A stretch of 64,000 bases of DNA from Mycolicibacterium sp. lyk4-40-TYG-92 (GTDB taxonomy: Bacteria > Actinomycetota > Actinomycetes > Mycobacteriales > Mycobacteriaceae): positions 62,001 through 126,000 of the forward strand of contig NZ_JARVRX010000001.1 of NCBI RefSeq assembly GCF_030209435.1, in the 5' to 3' direction. Under the pieces are notes generated by a model, which was not told where the DNA came from, searched no databases, and saw only the letters and a list, made by a program, of their open reading frames with translations. How positions within the stretch are numbered: the stretch's first letter is position 1; each line of letters begins with the position of its first letter. Positions 1-8,360 of the stretch are shown one piece after another. The position numbers were made by a program, and so were the translations under genes.

Positions 1-429
1 GGACGGTGTCGTGTTGGTGAGGCCGGGGATCGTGGCGCACAGCGACTGCGCGGCCCGCAGCTGGTCGTGGCCCAGCGCCTTGGTGGGGGACAGGTAGAGG
101 GCGCGGGCGTGTATGTCGGTTCGCAGCGCGTGCAGGATCGGCAGTTGGTAGGCCAGGGACTTACCGGATGCGGTGCCTGTCGCGATCACCACATGCCGTC
201 CGGCGTGCGCCAATTCGGCCGCGGACACCTGATGCGACCACGGCTGCGCCACACCACGATCGGTGAAGGCCCGCACGACGTCGGCGTCAACCCAAGCGGG
301 CCAGGGCATTCGGCGCGCCGGGCGCGGCGCCAGGTCGGCGACGTGCCGCAGCGGCTGCTCGTCGGCCGGGGTGCCGTCCAGCGCCGCCGACAACAGCTCG
401 CGCCCGAAGTTCGACTCTCCCTGCGTCAC
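1..429 (-). CDS. DEAD/DEAH-box helicase (Rv3649-like), C-terminal part beyond window
   Basis: Reverse-strand reading of 143 codons from GTG at 429, running off the left edge. It shows a Q-motif-like WSHQ (residues 64-67), a Walker A ATGTASGKS (83-91) and a motif Ia-like LYLSPTKALGHDQ (111-123), the hallmarks of superfamily 2 ATP-dependent helicases. Position and divergent orientation to a cold-shock gene match M. tuberculosis Rv3649, a large DEAD/DEAH helicase usually carrying a DUF1998 C-terminus, which lies outside the window. A TAACAA -10-like hexamer 8 nt before the GTG suggests a leaderless start; no ribosome binding site is visible. The helicase call is firm; the substrate is unknown. 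Confidence 0.88.
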   Translation of the reverse strand, partial: MTQGESNFGRELLSAALDGTPADEQPLRHVADLAPRPARRMPWPAWVDADVVRAFTDRGVAQPWSHQVSAAELAHAGRHVVIATGTASGKSLAYQLPILHALRTDIHARALYLSPTKALGHDQLRAAQSLCATIPGLTNTTPS

Positions 430-486
430 AAGATGAATTGTTAACCACAGATCGCTGTGCGACTGTCGCGACGGCGTGGAACATGG

Positions 487-516
487 TTGACTGATCTTGG
501 TCGCAGCTTCTGTGTT
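487..516 (+). promoter_or_regulatory. candidate cspA promoter
   Basis: TTGACT (487-492), an 18-bp spacer and TGTGTT (511-516). The -35 is good and the -10 weak. It would give a leader of about 85-90 nt before the cspA ATG. Inferred from sequence only. Confidence 0.35.
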
Positions 517-529
517 CGTGTGTCAACAC

Positions 530-554
530 CCGGGAACGTCGCCTGCGTTCCCGG
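530..554 (+). promoter_or_regulatory. cspA 5'-leader hairpin
   Basis: Perfect 9-bp inverted repeat CCGGGAACG (530-538) and CGTTCCCGG (546-554) with a 7-nt loop, 57 nt upstream of the cspA ATG. It has no T-tract, so it is more likely an RNA structure in the cold-shock leader than a terminator. Confidence 0.5.
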
Positions 555-610
555 TACACCGGAAGACTCGGTGGATCGCACCCGCAGTAACAGAAGGAAA
601 TGAAGGACAA

Positions 611-814
611 ATGCCACAGGGGACTGTGAAGTGGTTCAACCCGGAGAAGGGTTACGGCTTCATTGAGCAGGAAGGTGGCGGAGGCGACGTCTTCGTCCAC
701 TACAAGCAGATTCAGTCCAACGGGTTCCGCACCCTGGAAGAGAATCAGAAGGTCGACTTCGAGGTCGAGCAGGGCGCCAAGGGCCCGCAGGCTCTCAACG
801 TCCGCCCCATCTGA
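611..814 (+). CDS. cspA: CspA-family cold-shock protein
   Basis: A 67-aa single cold-shock domain starting [13 protein letters not shown]1 is KGYGFIE (residues 13-19) and RNP2 is VFVHY (27-31). Such proteins bind single-stranded RNA/DNA and act as cytoplasmic RNA chaperones. The open frame extends upstream to 497, but family length and an AAGGA-type purine stretch at about 594-606 place the start at the ATG at 611. The gene is divergent from the helicase, as cspA (Rv3648c) is in M. tuberculosis. It is followed by a rho-independent terminator and probably forms its own transcription unit with a long structured leader. Confidence 0.97.
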   Translation: MPQGTVKWFNPEKGYGFIEQEGGGGDVFVHYKQIQSNGFRTLEENQKVDFEVEQGAKGPQALNVRPI

Positions 815-831
815 GGCTCAGAGACTGACAC

Positions 832-869
832 AACGCCCCCGCATCGTCTGCGACGAAGTGGGGGCGTTT
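832..869 (+). terminator. rho-independent terminator of cspA
   Basis: AACGCCCCC (832-840) pairs perfectly with GGGGGCGTT (860-868). The loop contains a second small stem (TCGTC 844-848 with GACGA 852-856), and a short T-run follows. It lies 18 nt after the cspA stop. Confidence 0.85.
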
Positions 870-935
870 CGTATCAGCGGGTAGTCGCGCCCGGCCTCCC
901 TGCCTTTTGGTCTGGGCTGGCCTACTGTCGGCAGA

Positions 936-1529
936 GTGAGTCAGCTGTCCTTCTTCTCGGCCGAGTCGGTGCCGCCTGCGGTCGCCGACCTGACTGGGTT
1001 GCTCGCCGCGCCGGGACAGGTCGTCCGGGCCGGCGATGGCGCGGACGGCCGAAAAGTCCGCCTGTCCGTCGTCGTCGACGCGTTGTGGCGGGCCGAGGCG
1101 CTGGCCGAGATGATCGCCGAGGCCGGACTGAAGCCCGAGATCACCCACACCGACGAGAAGACCCCGCTGGTGCGCACCGAGGCCGACGCGAGGCTGGCCC
1201 GGATGGCCGGGGACTGGACCCGCGGTGCGGTCAAAACCGTGCCCGACGGGTGGTTGCCGGGCCCCCGCGAGCTGCGCGCCTGGGTGCTCGCCGCAGGTGT
1301 CGCGGAACCGAATGGGTACCTTTTGGGTTTGGATCCGCACGCACCGGATACCCATTCGACGTTGGCGTCGGCACTTATGCGAGTCGGGATCGCGCCAACC
1401 TTGATCGGCACCAGGGGTCATCATCCGGCCCTGCGGATCAGCGGCCGTCGGAGGCTGTTGCGCCTGGTAGAGAACGTGGGCGAGCCGCCCGGGTTCACGG
1501 AGGCGTTTCTCCAATGGCCCCGGATTTAG
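936..1529 (+). CDS. conserved hypothetical protein (Rv3647c-like)
   Basis: A 197-aa protein from GTG at 936. It sits between cspA and topA in the same orientation, the position of Rv3647c in M. tuberculosis. It begins SQLSFFSAESVPP and has an Arg-rich C-terminal segment (ALRISGRRRLLRLVENVG). No signal peptide, membrane segment or catalytic motif is recognisable. It looks like a cytosolic mixed alpha/beta protein, conserved across mycobacteria by synteny. No function is assigned. A 66-nt gap after the cspA terminator leaves room for its own promoter. Confidence 0.8.
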   Translation: MSQLSFFSAESVPPAVADLTGLLAAPGQVVRAGDGADGRKVRLSVVVDALWRAEALAEMIAEAGLKPEITHTDEKTPLVRTEADARLARMAGDWTRGAVKTVPDGWLPGPRELRAWVLAAGVAEPNGYLLGLDPHAPDTHSTLASALMRVGIAPTLIGTRGHHPALRISGRRRLLRLVENVGEPPGFTEAFLQWPRI

Positions 1530-1674
1530 GGGATGCAGCCCGTATATTTTGGCCGCATCCGGTTTGCGTAGGCTCGCGCGGAGTGTCAAATTGTGACTTG
1601 CCTTGGAACCGGATGACCGTTAGGCATTCATTCGGTGTCCTAGTGCCGACCAAGAAGTGGAGCGTATAGATACG

Positions 1675-4500
1675 GTGGCTGACCTCGATGGTGCCGGTAG
1701 CGGCAGCCGGGTCCGGCGACTCGTCATAGTCGAGTCGCCTACCAAGGCGCGCAAGATTGCCGGTTACCTCGGCTCCAACTATGTCGTCGAATCGTCGCGC
1801 GGACACATTCGCGACCTGCCGCGGAACGCCGCGGACGTGCCGGCCAAATATAAAGGTGAGGCCTGGGCGCGCCTCGGCGTGAACGTCGACGACAACTTCG
1901 AGCCGCTGTACATCGTCAGCCCGGATAAGAAGGCCACGGTCACCGAGCTCAAGGACCTGCTCAAGGGTGTCGACGAGCTCTACCTCGCGACGGACGGTGA
2001 CCGCGAGGGTGAGGCCATCGCGTGGCACCTCCTCGAGACGCTCAAGCCCAAGGTGCCGGTCCGGCGCATGGTGTTCCACGAGATCACCGAGCCCGCGATC
2101 CTGGCCGCCGCCGAGAACCCGCGTGACCTGGACATCGCCCTGGTCGACGCGCAGGAGACGCGTCGTATCCTCGACCGCCTCTACGGCTACGAGGTCAGCC
2201 CCGTGCTGTGGAAGAAGGTCGCCCCGAAGCTGTCGGCGGGCCGCGTGCAGTCCGTCGCGACCCGGATCATCGTGCAGCGCGAGCGCGAACGCATGGCGTT
2301 CCGCAGCGCCGGCTACTGGGACGTCACCGCGGAGCTGGACGCCAGCGTCTCCGACGCCGATGCGTCCCCGCCCAAGTTCACCGCCAAACTCAACACCGTC
2401 GACGGCCGGCGCGTGGCCTCGGGCCGCGATTTCGACTCCCTCGGTGCGGTCAAGAAGCCCGACGAAGTGCTGGTGCTCGACGAGGCGGCCGCGGGCGCGC
2501 TGGCCGCCGGGCTGCGCGGCGAGTCGCTGACCGTCAGTTCGGTGGAGCAGAAGCCGTACACGCGCAAGCCGTACGCGCCGTTCATGACGTCGACGCTGCA
2601 GCAGGAGGCCGGCCGTAAGCTGCGGTTCTCCTCGGAGCGCACCATGAGCATCGCGCAGCGGCTGTACGAGAACGGCTACATCACCTACATGCGTACCGAC
2701 TCGACGACGCTGTCGGAGTCGGCCATCAACGCCGCGCGCACCCAGGCCGGGCAGCTGTACGGCCCGGAATACGTCCACCCGACGCCGCGCCAGTACACCC
2801 GCAAGGTCAAGAACGCCCAAGAGGCACACGAGGCCATCCGCCCCGCCGGAGACGTCTTCCAGACCCCGGGCCAGCTGCACGGCCAGCTCGAGACCGACGA
2901 GTACCGGCTCTACGAGCTGATCTGGCAGCGCACCGTCGCGTCCCAGATGGCCGACGCGCGCGGCACCACGCTTTCGCTGCGGATCTCGGGCACCGCGCGG
3001 ACGGGTGAGCAGGTCGTCTTCAGCGCCTCCGGTCGCACCATCACGTTCGCCGGCTTCCTCAAGGCCTATGTCGAGAGCCTCGACGAGCAGGCCGGCGGCG
3101 AGGCCGACGACGCCGAGAGCCGGCTGCCGAACCTGACGCAGGGCCAGCGGGTGGATGCCGCCGAGCTCACCGCCGACGGGCACACCACCAACCCGCCGGC
3201 CCGGTACACCGAGGCCTCGCTGATCAAGGCGCTGGAAGACCTTGGCATCGGTCGCCCGTCGACGTACTCGTCGATCATCAAGACCATCCAGGACCGCGGC
3301 TATATCTATAAGAAGGGCAGTGCCCTGGTGCCGGCCTGGGTGGCGTTCGCCGTCGTCGGGCTGCTCGAGCAGCACTTCGGGCGCCTGGTCGACTACGACT
3401 TCACCGCCGCCATGGAGGACGAACTCGACGAGATCGCCGCCGGCAACGAGCAGCGCACCAACTGGCTGACCAACTTCTACTTCGGCGGCGACCACGGCGT
3501 CGAGGGGTCGGTGGCCCGCGAGGGTGGCCTGAAGAGACTTGTCGGCGTCAATCTCGAAGGCATCGACGCGCGAGAAGTCAACTCCATCAAGCTGTTCGAC
3601 GACGCCGAGGGGCGGGCCATCAACGTCCGCGTCGGCCGCAACGGGCCGTATCTGGAGCGAATGATCGCCGATGACGAGAATCCCGGCGAGCTGAAACCGC
3701 AGCGCGCCAACCTCAATGACGACCTGACGCCCGACGAGCTGACCCTCGAACTGGCCGAAAAGCTCTTCGCCACACCGCAAGAGGGCCGGGTCCTGGGTGT
3801 CGACCCGGAGACCGGGCACGAGATCGTCGCCAAGGACGGGCGCTACGGCCCGTACGTCACCGAGGTGCTGCCGGCTCCGCCGGAGGAGCCGGACGCCGGC
3901 ACCGGCGCGAAGAAGACCAAGAAGCCCGTCGGCCCCAAGCCGCGGACCGGATCTCTGCTGCGCTCAATGGATCTCGAGACGGTGACTCTCGACGACGCAC
4001 TCAAGCTGCTGTCGTTGCCGCGCGTCGTCGGTGTCGACCCGGAGAGCAAGGAAGAGATCACCGCGCAGAACGGCCGTTACGGTCCATACCTCAAGCGCGG
4101 CAGCGACTCTCGCTCACTGGCCACCGAAGAGCAGATGTTCACCGTCACGCTCGACGAGGCGCTGAAGATCTACGCCGAGCCGAAACGCCGTGGGCGTCAA
4201 GGGGCGGCCACGCCGCCGCTGCGCGAGCTGGGCACCGACCCGGTGTCGGGCAAGCCGATGGTGATCAAGGACGGCCGCTTCGGTCCGTACGTCACCGACG
4301 GTGAGACCAACGCCAGCCTGCGCAAGGGCGACGACGTCATGTCGATCACCGACGAGCGGGCCTCGGAGTTGTTGTCCGACAGGCGTGCTCGTGGCCCGGC
4401 GAAGAAGGCCGCCAAGAAGACCGCCGCGAAGAAGACGGCGGCCAGGAAGACCGCTGCCAAGAAGGCGCCGGCGAAGAAGGCCGCTGCGAAGAAGGCCTAA
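1675..4500 (+). CDS. topA: DNA topoisomerase I (type IA)
   Basis: About 941 aa. The TOPRIM domain starts LVIVESPTKA with the catalytic Glu at about residue 20 and a DGDREGE acidic motif near residue 105. The active-site tyrosine lies in GYITYMRTDST at about Tyr338. The C-terminus has repeated topoisomerase C-terminal modules (each with a GRYGPY or GRFGPY motif) instead of Cys4 zinc fingers, then a Lys/Ala-rich tail of about 40 residues, as in mycobacterial TopA. It relaxes negative supercoils. GTG at 1675 is preferred over GTG at 1657 because known mycobacterial proteins start close to the LVIVESP motif. It converges on the cyclase gene, and the two stop codons overlap. Confidence 0.97.
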   Translation: MADLDGAGSGSRVRRLVIVESPTKARKIAGYLGSNYVVESSRGHIRDLPRNAADVPAKYKGEAWARLGVNVDDNFEPLYIVSPDKKATVTELKDLLKGVDELYLATDGDREGEAIAWHLLETLKPKVPVRRMVFHEITEPAILAAAENPRDLDIALVDAQETRRILDRLYGYEVSPVLWKKVAPKLSAGRVQSVATRIIVQRERERMAFRSAGYWDVTAELDASVSDADASPPKFTAKLNTVDGRRVASGRDFDSLGAVKKPDEVLVLDEAAAGALAAGLRGESLTVSSVEQKPYTRKPYAPFMTSTLQQEAGRKLRFSSERTMSIAQRLYENGYITYMRTDSTTLSESAINAARTQAGQLYGPEYVHPTPRQYTRKVKNAQEAHEAIRPAGDVFQTPGQLHGQLETDEYRLYELIWQRTVASQMADARGTTLSLRISGTARTGEQVVFSASGRTITFAGFLKAYVESLDEQAGGEADDAESRLPNLTQGQRVDAAELTADGHTTNPPARYTEASLIKALEDLGIGRPSTYSSIIKTIQDRGYIYKKGSALVPAWVAFAVVGLLEQHFGRLVDYDFTAAMEDELDEIAAGNEQRTNWLTNFYFGGDHGVEGSVAREGGLKRLVGVNLEGIDAREVNSIKLFDDAEGRAINVRVGRNGPYLERMIADDENPGELKPQRANLNDDLTPDELTLELAEKLFATPQEGRVLGVDPETGHEIVAKDGRYGPYVTEVLPAPPEEPDAGTGAKKTKKPVGPKPRTGSLLRSMDLETVTLDDALKLLSLPRVVGVDPESKEEITAQNGRYGPYLKRGSDSRSLATEEQMFTVTLDEALKIYAEPKRRGRQGAATPPLRELGTDPVSGKPMVIKDGRFGPYVTDGETNASLRKGDDVMSITDERASELLSDRRARGPAKKAAKKTAAKKTAARKTAAKKAPAKKAAAKKA

Positions 4501-6089
4501 CTGGCGGCTTCCGACTCGGGAGCCGGCCGTGGTGAGGCCAGCGAGAGCGGCCGCGCCAGCTGTGTCGGCGCCGACCGGCCGCGCAGCTCGACGGTCTCGC
4601 CGACGTCCCAGCACAGCGCCTCGGCGTCCAGCGCGCCGCTGACCGCGATCGCGGACGCCAGCACATGGCCCTCTTCGAGCTTGGCGAGCTCGGTCAGGCG
4701 GGCGGCCTCGTTCACGGGGTCGCCGATCACGGTGTATTCGAAGCGGGCAAGCGCGCCGATATGACCGGCGATGGCCCGGCCCGCGGACACCCCGATGCCG
4801 AACTCGGTGGTGCCCAGCACTGTCACGAGTTCGTCGTGCAACTCGCGCGATGCGGCCAGCGCTGCACCGGAGGCGTCCGGGTGTTCGATGGGGGCGCCGA
4901 AGATCGCCAGCGCCGCGTCACCCTGGAACTTGTTGACGAAGCCGCCGTGCCGGTTCACGGTGTCGACGATGATCCGGAAGAACTCGTTGAGGATCGACAC
5001 GACCTCGGCGGCGGGCCGCGTCGACGCCAGCTGCGTCGATCCGATCAGGTCGATGAACAGCACCGCGACATCGCGCTCCTGGCCACCCAGCTCGGTGCCG
5101 CGCTCGAGGGCGCGGCGCGCGACGTCCTCGCCGACGTAGCGGCCGAACAGGTCGCGCAGGCGTTGCCGCTCGGACAGGTCGCGCACCATGTCGTTGAACC
5201 CGGCCTGCAGCAGGCCCAGCTCGCTGGCGTCGTAGATCTGCATGTGCGCGTTGTAGTTACCGCGCTGCACCTCACCCAGCGCCCACCGGAGCTGGCGCAG
5301 CGGGTCGGCGATGGACATGGCGACCAGTACGTTGCCGGCCAGGCCGACGGCCAGCGCGGTGATCGCCAGCAGCAGGATGGGGGTGTTGAGCTGGTCATTC
5401 TGGGCGATGAAGGTCGTGTACTGGCCGGCCAGCCGGGCGACGATGATGGCCAGCAGCGGCACGCCCGTCGACAGCACCCAGGTCAGCACCTGGCGCTGGA
5501 TGACGCCGGGGGCCCGGAAGTTCTCGGGCACACCGTCGCGGAGCGCGGCGACCGCGACGGGCCGCAGCACCCGCTCGGACTGCAGGTAGCCGATGATCGC
5601 GGTGGCGGTGGCGCCGAGCGCGCTGGCCACGGCGACGAAGGGTGCCGAGCGGCTCGCCACCGGCCAGCTGGCGATGATGAAGACCACCGAGCCGAGGAAC
5701 CAGTTCCCGACGCTGATCAGCGTCCGGTAGTACGGCATCTTGAGGGCCCGGGTCCGGGCCAGCTCGGTGAATGCGGGGTCGGCGTCGCCGTGCAGGGTGT
5801 CCCGCCGTTGCCAGCGGATCACGGGAATCAGCAGCCGCAGACTCAGCCAGGCCGCCACGACGAACGCGACGAACAGGACGGTCAGGAACACCGCCAGGTT
5901 CACCGCCGGCAGGTCCTGCAATTGGATGCGGTCTTCGGCCGGCAGCCCGAACCGCAGGAAGCCCAGAACGAACAGGGCGCCGATGATGTCGGCCTGCAGC
6001 AGACTCAGTGTGAACACCGGCCACGGCGTGCGCGCCACCCATCGGACGAACCCCCTGATTCGCCCGATGTGCTTTACATCGGTGGCCAC
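4497..6089 (-). CDS. membrane class III adenylate cyclase with HAMP domain (Rv3645-like)
   Basis: A 530-aa protein with about six N-terminal transmembrane segments (residues 22-275), a HAMP linker (about 251-304) and a C-terminal class III cyclase domain (about 338-500). Catalytic residues look complete: metal-binding Asp347 (FIDLIGST) and Asp391 (QGDAALAIFG), adenine-specifying Lys387 and Asp457, and transition-state Asn460 and Arg464 (DPVNEAARL). It should make cAMP at the inner face of the membrane. M. tuberculosis Rv3645 is the orthologue by position, next to topA. A -10 hexamer 6 nt upstream of the GTG predicts a leaderless mRNA. Confidence 0.93.
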   Translation of the reverse strand: MATDVKHIGRIRGFVRWVARTPWPVFTLSLLQADIIGALFVLGFLRFGLPAEDRIQLQDLPAVNLAVFLTVLFVAFVVAAWLSLRLLIPVIRWQRRDTLHGDADPAFTELARTRALKMPYYRTLISVGNWFLGSVVFIIASWPVASRSAPFVAVASALGATATAIIGYLQSERVLRPVAVAALRDGVPENFRAPGVIQRQVLTWVLSTGVPLLAIIVARLAGQYTTFIAQNDQLNTPILLLAITALAVGLAGNVLVAMSIADPLRQLRWALGEVQRGNYNAHMQIYDASELGLLQAGFNDMVRDLSERQRLRDLFGRYVGEDVARRALERGTELGGQERDVAVLFIDLIGSTQLASTRPAAEVVSILNEFFRIIVDTVNRHGGFVNKFQGDAALAIFGAPIEHPDASGAALAASRELHDELVTVLGTTEFGIGVSAGRAIAGHIGALARFEYTVIGDPVNEAARLTELAKLEEGHVLASAIAVSGALDAEALCWDVGETVELRGRSAPTQLARPLSLASPRPAPESEAAS

Positions 6090-6095
6090 CCGCTA

Positions 6096-6101
6096 ACCGT
6101 A
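6096..6101 (-). promoter_or_regulatory. -10 element of the adenylate cyclase gene (leaderless)
   Basis: On the reverse strand TACGGT fits the mycobacterial TANNNT -10 consensus and is separated by 6 nt from the GTG start at 6089, placing the transcription start at the start codon. Confidence 0.5.
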
Positions 6102-6172
6102 TCGGGCCTGGGCGACGGATATTGCCGCTGCGCGCAGGTTCGTGTCGCCCGCGACGGTTACTGTGGGGCGCG

Positions 6173-7405
6173 ATGAGCGGAGTTTTCTCGCGTTTGGTCG
6201 GCCAGGATGCCGTGGAAGCCGAGTTGGTGGCCGCCGCGCGGGCGGCCCGGGGTGATTCGGCTCACAGCGGGCTCACAACCGGCAGCATGACGCATGCGTG
6301 GTTGATCACGGGGCCGCCCGGTTCGGGCCGGTCCATTGCCGCTGTGTGCTTTGCTGCGGCGCTGCAGTGCACTGCGGAGGCCGCGGAGGGCGGTCCGGGC
6401 TGCGGGGCCTGCCGCGCGTGTACGACGACCATGGCGGGCACTCACGCCGACGTGCGGCGGGTGATTCCGGAGGGGCTGTCCATCGGCGTCGACGAGATGC
6501 GCGCCATCGTGCAGACCGCGTCGCGGCGGCCCGGGACCGGGCGCTGGCAGATCGTCGTCGTCGAAGATGCGGACCGGCTCACCGAGGGCGCCGCCAATGC
6601 GCTGCTGAAGGTCGTCGAGGAACCGCCGCCGTCGACGGTGTTCCTGCTGTGCGCGCCGTCGGTGGACCCCGAGGACATCGCGGTGACGCTGCGGTCGCGG
6701 TGCCGGCACGTGGCGTTGACGACGCCGCGGGTCGACGCCATCGCGCAGGTGCTCATGGACAATGACGGACTGTCCGAGGCCGACGCGCGCTGGGCGGCGT
6801 CGGTCAGTGGGGGACACGTCGGCCGGGCTCGCCGGTTGGCGACCGACCCGGACGCCCGCACCCGCCGGGAACGGGCCCTGAGCCTCGCCCGGGACGCGGC
6901 GACGCCGGCGCGGGCCTACGCGGCTGTCGAGGAGCTCGTCGCCTCGGCCGAAGCCGAGGCGGTGGCCCTGACGGCCGGGCGCAACGAGGCCGAGACCGAG
7001 GAGCTCAGGACCGCGTTGGGCGCCGGCGGCACTGGTAAAGGCGCCGCGGGGGCACTGCGGGGCGCCGCGGGGGCACTGAAGGACCTGGAGAAGCGGCAGA
7101 AGTCGCGGCAGACCCGGGCATCGCGCGACGCGCTCGACCGGGCTCTGATCGACCTGGCCACCTATTTCCGCGATGCGCTGCTGGTGTCGTCGGGGGCGAC
7201 GGGCGTGGCTGCGGCCAACCACCCGGACATGGGTGACAAGGCTGCCGCGATGGCCGCTCACGTGCCCGCCGACCAGCTGCTGCGGTGCATCGAGGCGGTG
7301 CTGGCGTGCCGCGAGGCGCTGGCCACCAACGTCAAGCCGAAGTTCGCGGTCGACGCCATGGTGGCGACCATGGGTCAGGCCCTGCGCGCCGGACAACGGA
7401 ACTGA
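6173..7405 (+). CDS. holB: DNA polymerase III delta' subunit (clamp loader, Rv3644c-like)
   Basis: A 410-aa AAA+ protein. The phosphate-binding loop is GPPGSGRS (47-54), with Arg in place of the Walker A Lys, as expected for a non-hydrolysing delta' subunit. A Cys cluster GCGACRAC follows (about 77-83), then DADRLTEGAANALLKVVEEPP and an SRC-type motif (LRSRC). It should join DnaX and delta to load the sliding clamp. ATG at 6173 is chosen over the longer frame from 6122. TACTGT (6159-6164), 8 nt upstream, could be a leaderless -10. It is divergent from the cyclase and runs towards tRNA-Thr. A 21-bp-period duplication lies at 7040-7078. Confidence 0.9.
   Translation: MSGVFSRLVGQDAVEAELVAAARAARGDSAHSGLTTGSMTHAWLITGPPGSGRSIAAVCFAAALQCTAEAAEGGPGCGACRACTTTMAGTHADVRRVIPEGLSIGVDEMRAIVQTASRRPGTGRWQIVVVEDADRLTEGAANALLKVVEEPPPSTVFLLCAPSVDPEDIAVTLRSRCRHVALTTPRVDAIAQVLMDNDGLSEADARWAASVSGGHVGRARRLATDPDARTRRERALSLARDAATPARAYAAVEELVASAEAEAVALTAGRNEAETEELRTALGAGGTGKGAAGALRGAAGALKDLEKRQKSRQTRASRDALDRALIDLATYFRDALLVSSGATGVAAANHPDMGDKAAAMAAHVPADQLLRCIEAVLACREALATNVKPKFAVDAMVATMGQALRAGQRN
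7040..7078 (+). repeat. 18-bp direct repeat inside holB
   Basis: GGCGCCGCGGGGGCACTG occurs at 7040-7057 and 7061-7078 (21-bp period), duplicating GAAGAL in the protein, in frame. It looks like a slippage or tandem duplication in the linker before the delta' C-terminal domain. Confidence 0.85.
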
Positions 7406-7407
7406 CT

Positions 7408-7436
7408 TTGGAGGCTGCGAGTCCGTCCCGTAGACT
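7408..7436 (+). promoter_or_regulatory. promoter of tRNA-Thr
   Basis: TTGGAG (7408-7413), exactly 17 bp, TAGACT (7431-7436), all after the holB stop at 7405. Transcription would start about 20 nt before the mature tRNA 5' end. Confidence 0.65.
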
Positions 7437-7462
7437 CGTCCCGCCCCGCCTCGGTGGGGCAC

Positions 7463-7538
7463 GCCACCCTAGCTCAGTCGGTAGAGCAATTCACTCGTAA
7501 TGAATAGGTCAGGGGTTCGATTCCCCTGGGTGGCTCCA
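7463..7538 (+). tRNA. tRNA-Thr (anticodon CGU)
   Basis: Full cloverleaf. Acceptor GCCACCC (7463-7469) pairs with GGGTGGC (7528-7534). The D arm has GCTC...GAGC. The anticodon stem ATTCA/TGAAT encloses loop CTCGTAA with anticodon CGT (7496-7498), reading ACG. The T arm is AGGGG TTCGATT CCCCT. Discriminator T is followed by encoded CCA (7536-7538). Confidence 0.97.
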
Positions 7539-7554
7539 CAACTTTCGCGTCGGC

Positions 7555-7920
7555 CTACCGACGCGGGGCAGGCGTCCGGCCGCCCACATCCGCCGACGGC
7601 GTTACGGTAACCGGCGCGATCACGCTGGGGTCCACGTTGAACTTCGGCTTACGCATCGGGACAGCGATGCAGCCCTGAGCCTTTCCGTCCACGTACGAGC
7701 ATTTCGTCTTGTCGCCGTTCTTGTCCGTCGTGGTGCAGGCCTCGTACAGGTGCCCGTTGCCGGCGCGGTTTTCGTAGGTCTGGTTCGAACCCATGCAGTC
7801 GCTGCTGACGCTGGCGTGGGCACTGGGGGCGGTCAGGATCACCGGCACTGTGTACAGCGCGGCAGCGCTCAGCAGGGCGGCGAATGCCGCGGACTTGGCC
7901 GGTCGGATGGTGGTGGTCAT
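7555..7920 (-). CDS. small secreted four-cysteine protein (paralogue B)
   Basis: A 121-aa protein. An N-terminal signal peptide (basic start, hydrophobic run, cleavage after PSAHA at about residue 36) precedes a compact exported domain with four Cys (DCMGSN..., EACTTTDK, KCSYVDG, GCIAVP), likely two disulfides, and a Pro-rich tail. The family is not recognised. It is a clear tandem paralogue of the reading at 7933-8269, sharing CTT-DK-G-KT-CS-VDGK-QGCI. ATG at 7920 follows a GAGGA ribosome binding site that overlaps the likely original stop of the upstream paralogue, so the two were probably translated together. It converges on tRNA-Thr. Confidence 0.75.
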   Translation of the reverse strand: MTTTIRPAKSAAFAALLSAAALYTVPVILTAPSAHASVSSDCMGSNQTYENRAGNGHLYEACTTTDKNGDKTKCSYVDGKAQGCIAVPMRKPKFNVDPSVIAPVTVTPSADVGGRTPAPRR

Positions 7921-7932
7921 GGTCGTGATTCC

Positions 7933-8269
7933 TCAGGCGCGATCGAGCTGAACGGGGGGCGAGGTCACCGGTCGGGGCGTGGGTGCCCTTCACGACCGTC
8001 CGCGGCACGGTGATGCAGCCCTGCGATTTGCCGTCCACCTCGGAGCACTGTGTTTTGACGCCCTTCTTGTCGACGGTCGTGCAACTTTCGACGATCGACC
8101 CGTTCGACCTGGTGCCCTGGGCATAGGTGCCACCGGATTTTCCGCAGTTGAACGCGAAAGACTCGGCGCCCGCCATCGGCGTGCTCAGCGCCAGCGGGGC
8201 GACGTACAGCGCGGCGGTGCCGACGAGGGCGGCCAGTGCGATGCGCCTGCCGTTCGCAGTGCGGTCCAT
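7933..8269 (-). pseudogene. small secreted four-cysteine protein (paralogue A), frameshifted
   Basis: ATG at 8269 behind a perfect AGGAG. The signal peptide ends at about MAGA, then a four-Cys domain like paralogue B: NCGKSGG, ESCTTVDKKG, QCSEVDGK, QGCITVP. As written, the frame does not stop after this domain but runs on to 7649, straight through paralogue B in another frame, giving a composition (HDHDHHH, Arg-rich) unlike a real protein. Removing one base from the 6-G tract at 7954-7959 (C6 on the coding strand) restores ...GDLAPVQLDRA and a TGA at 7933-7935, just before paralogue B. APV then aligns with IAPV of paralogue B. It is either a real frameshift or a homopolymer sequencing error. 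Confidence 0.7.
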
Positions 8270-8335
8270 GGTGTTCTCCTTTTCCGGTGGTCGCAGGCCC
8301 GGGCGGACTTGCTGACACAGGTAGGAGTGCGCACC

Positions 8336-8360
8336 GTCCCTGCGGGGGACAGTTTTTTTT
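8336..8360 (+). terminator. hairpin plus T8 tract on the + strand, no + gene upstream
   Basis: GTCCC (8336-8340) and GGGAC (8346-8350) around a 5-nt loop, then AG and eight T (8353-8360). It has terminator form only for + strand RNA, although the flanking genes are on the - strand. It could block antisense transcription into the gene at 8383. The short stem makes this tentative. Confidence 0.3.

Noticed and set aside
1495..3819. 774-aa reverse-strand frame opposite topA
   Set aside because: Shadow of topA with its third-position GC pattern; no domains, and topA motifs are unmistakable on the + strand.
4665..6176. 503-aa forward frame opposite the adenylate cyclase
   Set aside because: Low-complexity Gly/Gln/Asp/His/Arg reading antisense to a gene with intact catalytic residues.
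7649..7932. C-terminal extension of secreted paralogue A to 7649
   Set aside because: It reads through paralogue B out of frame; the composition and the restored stop after a one-base correction argue for a frameshift rather than a real extension.
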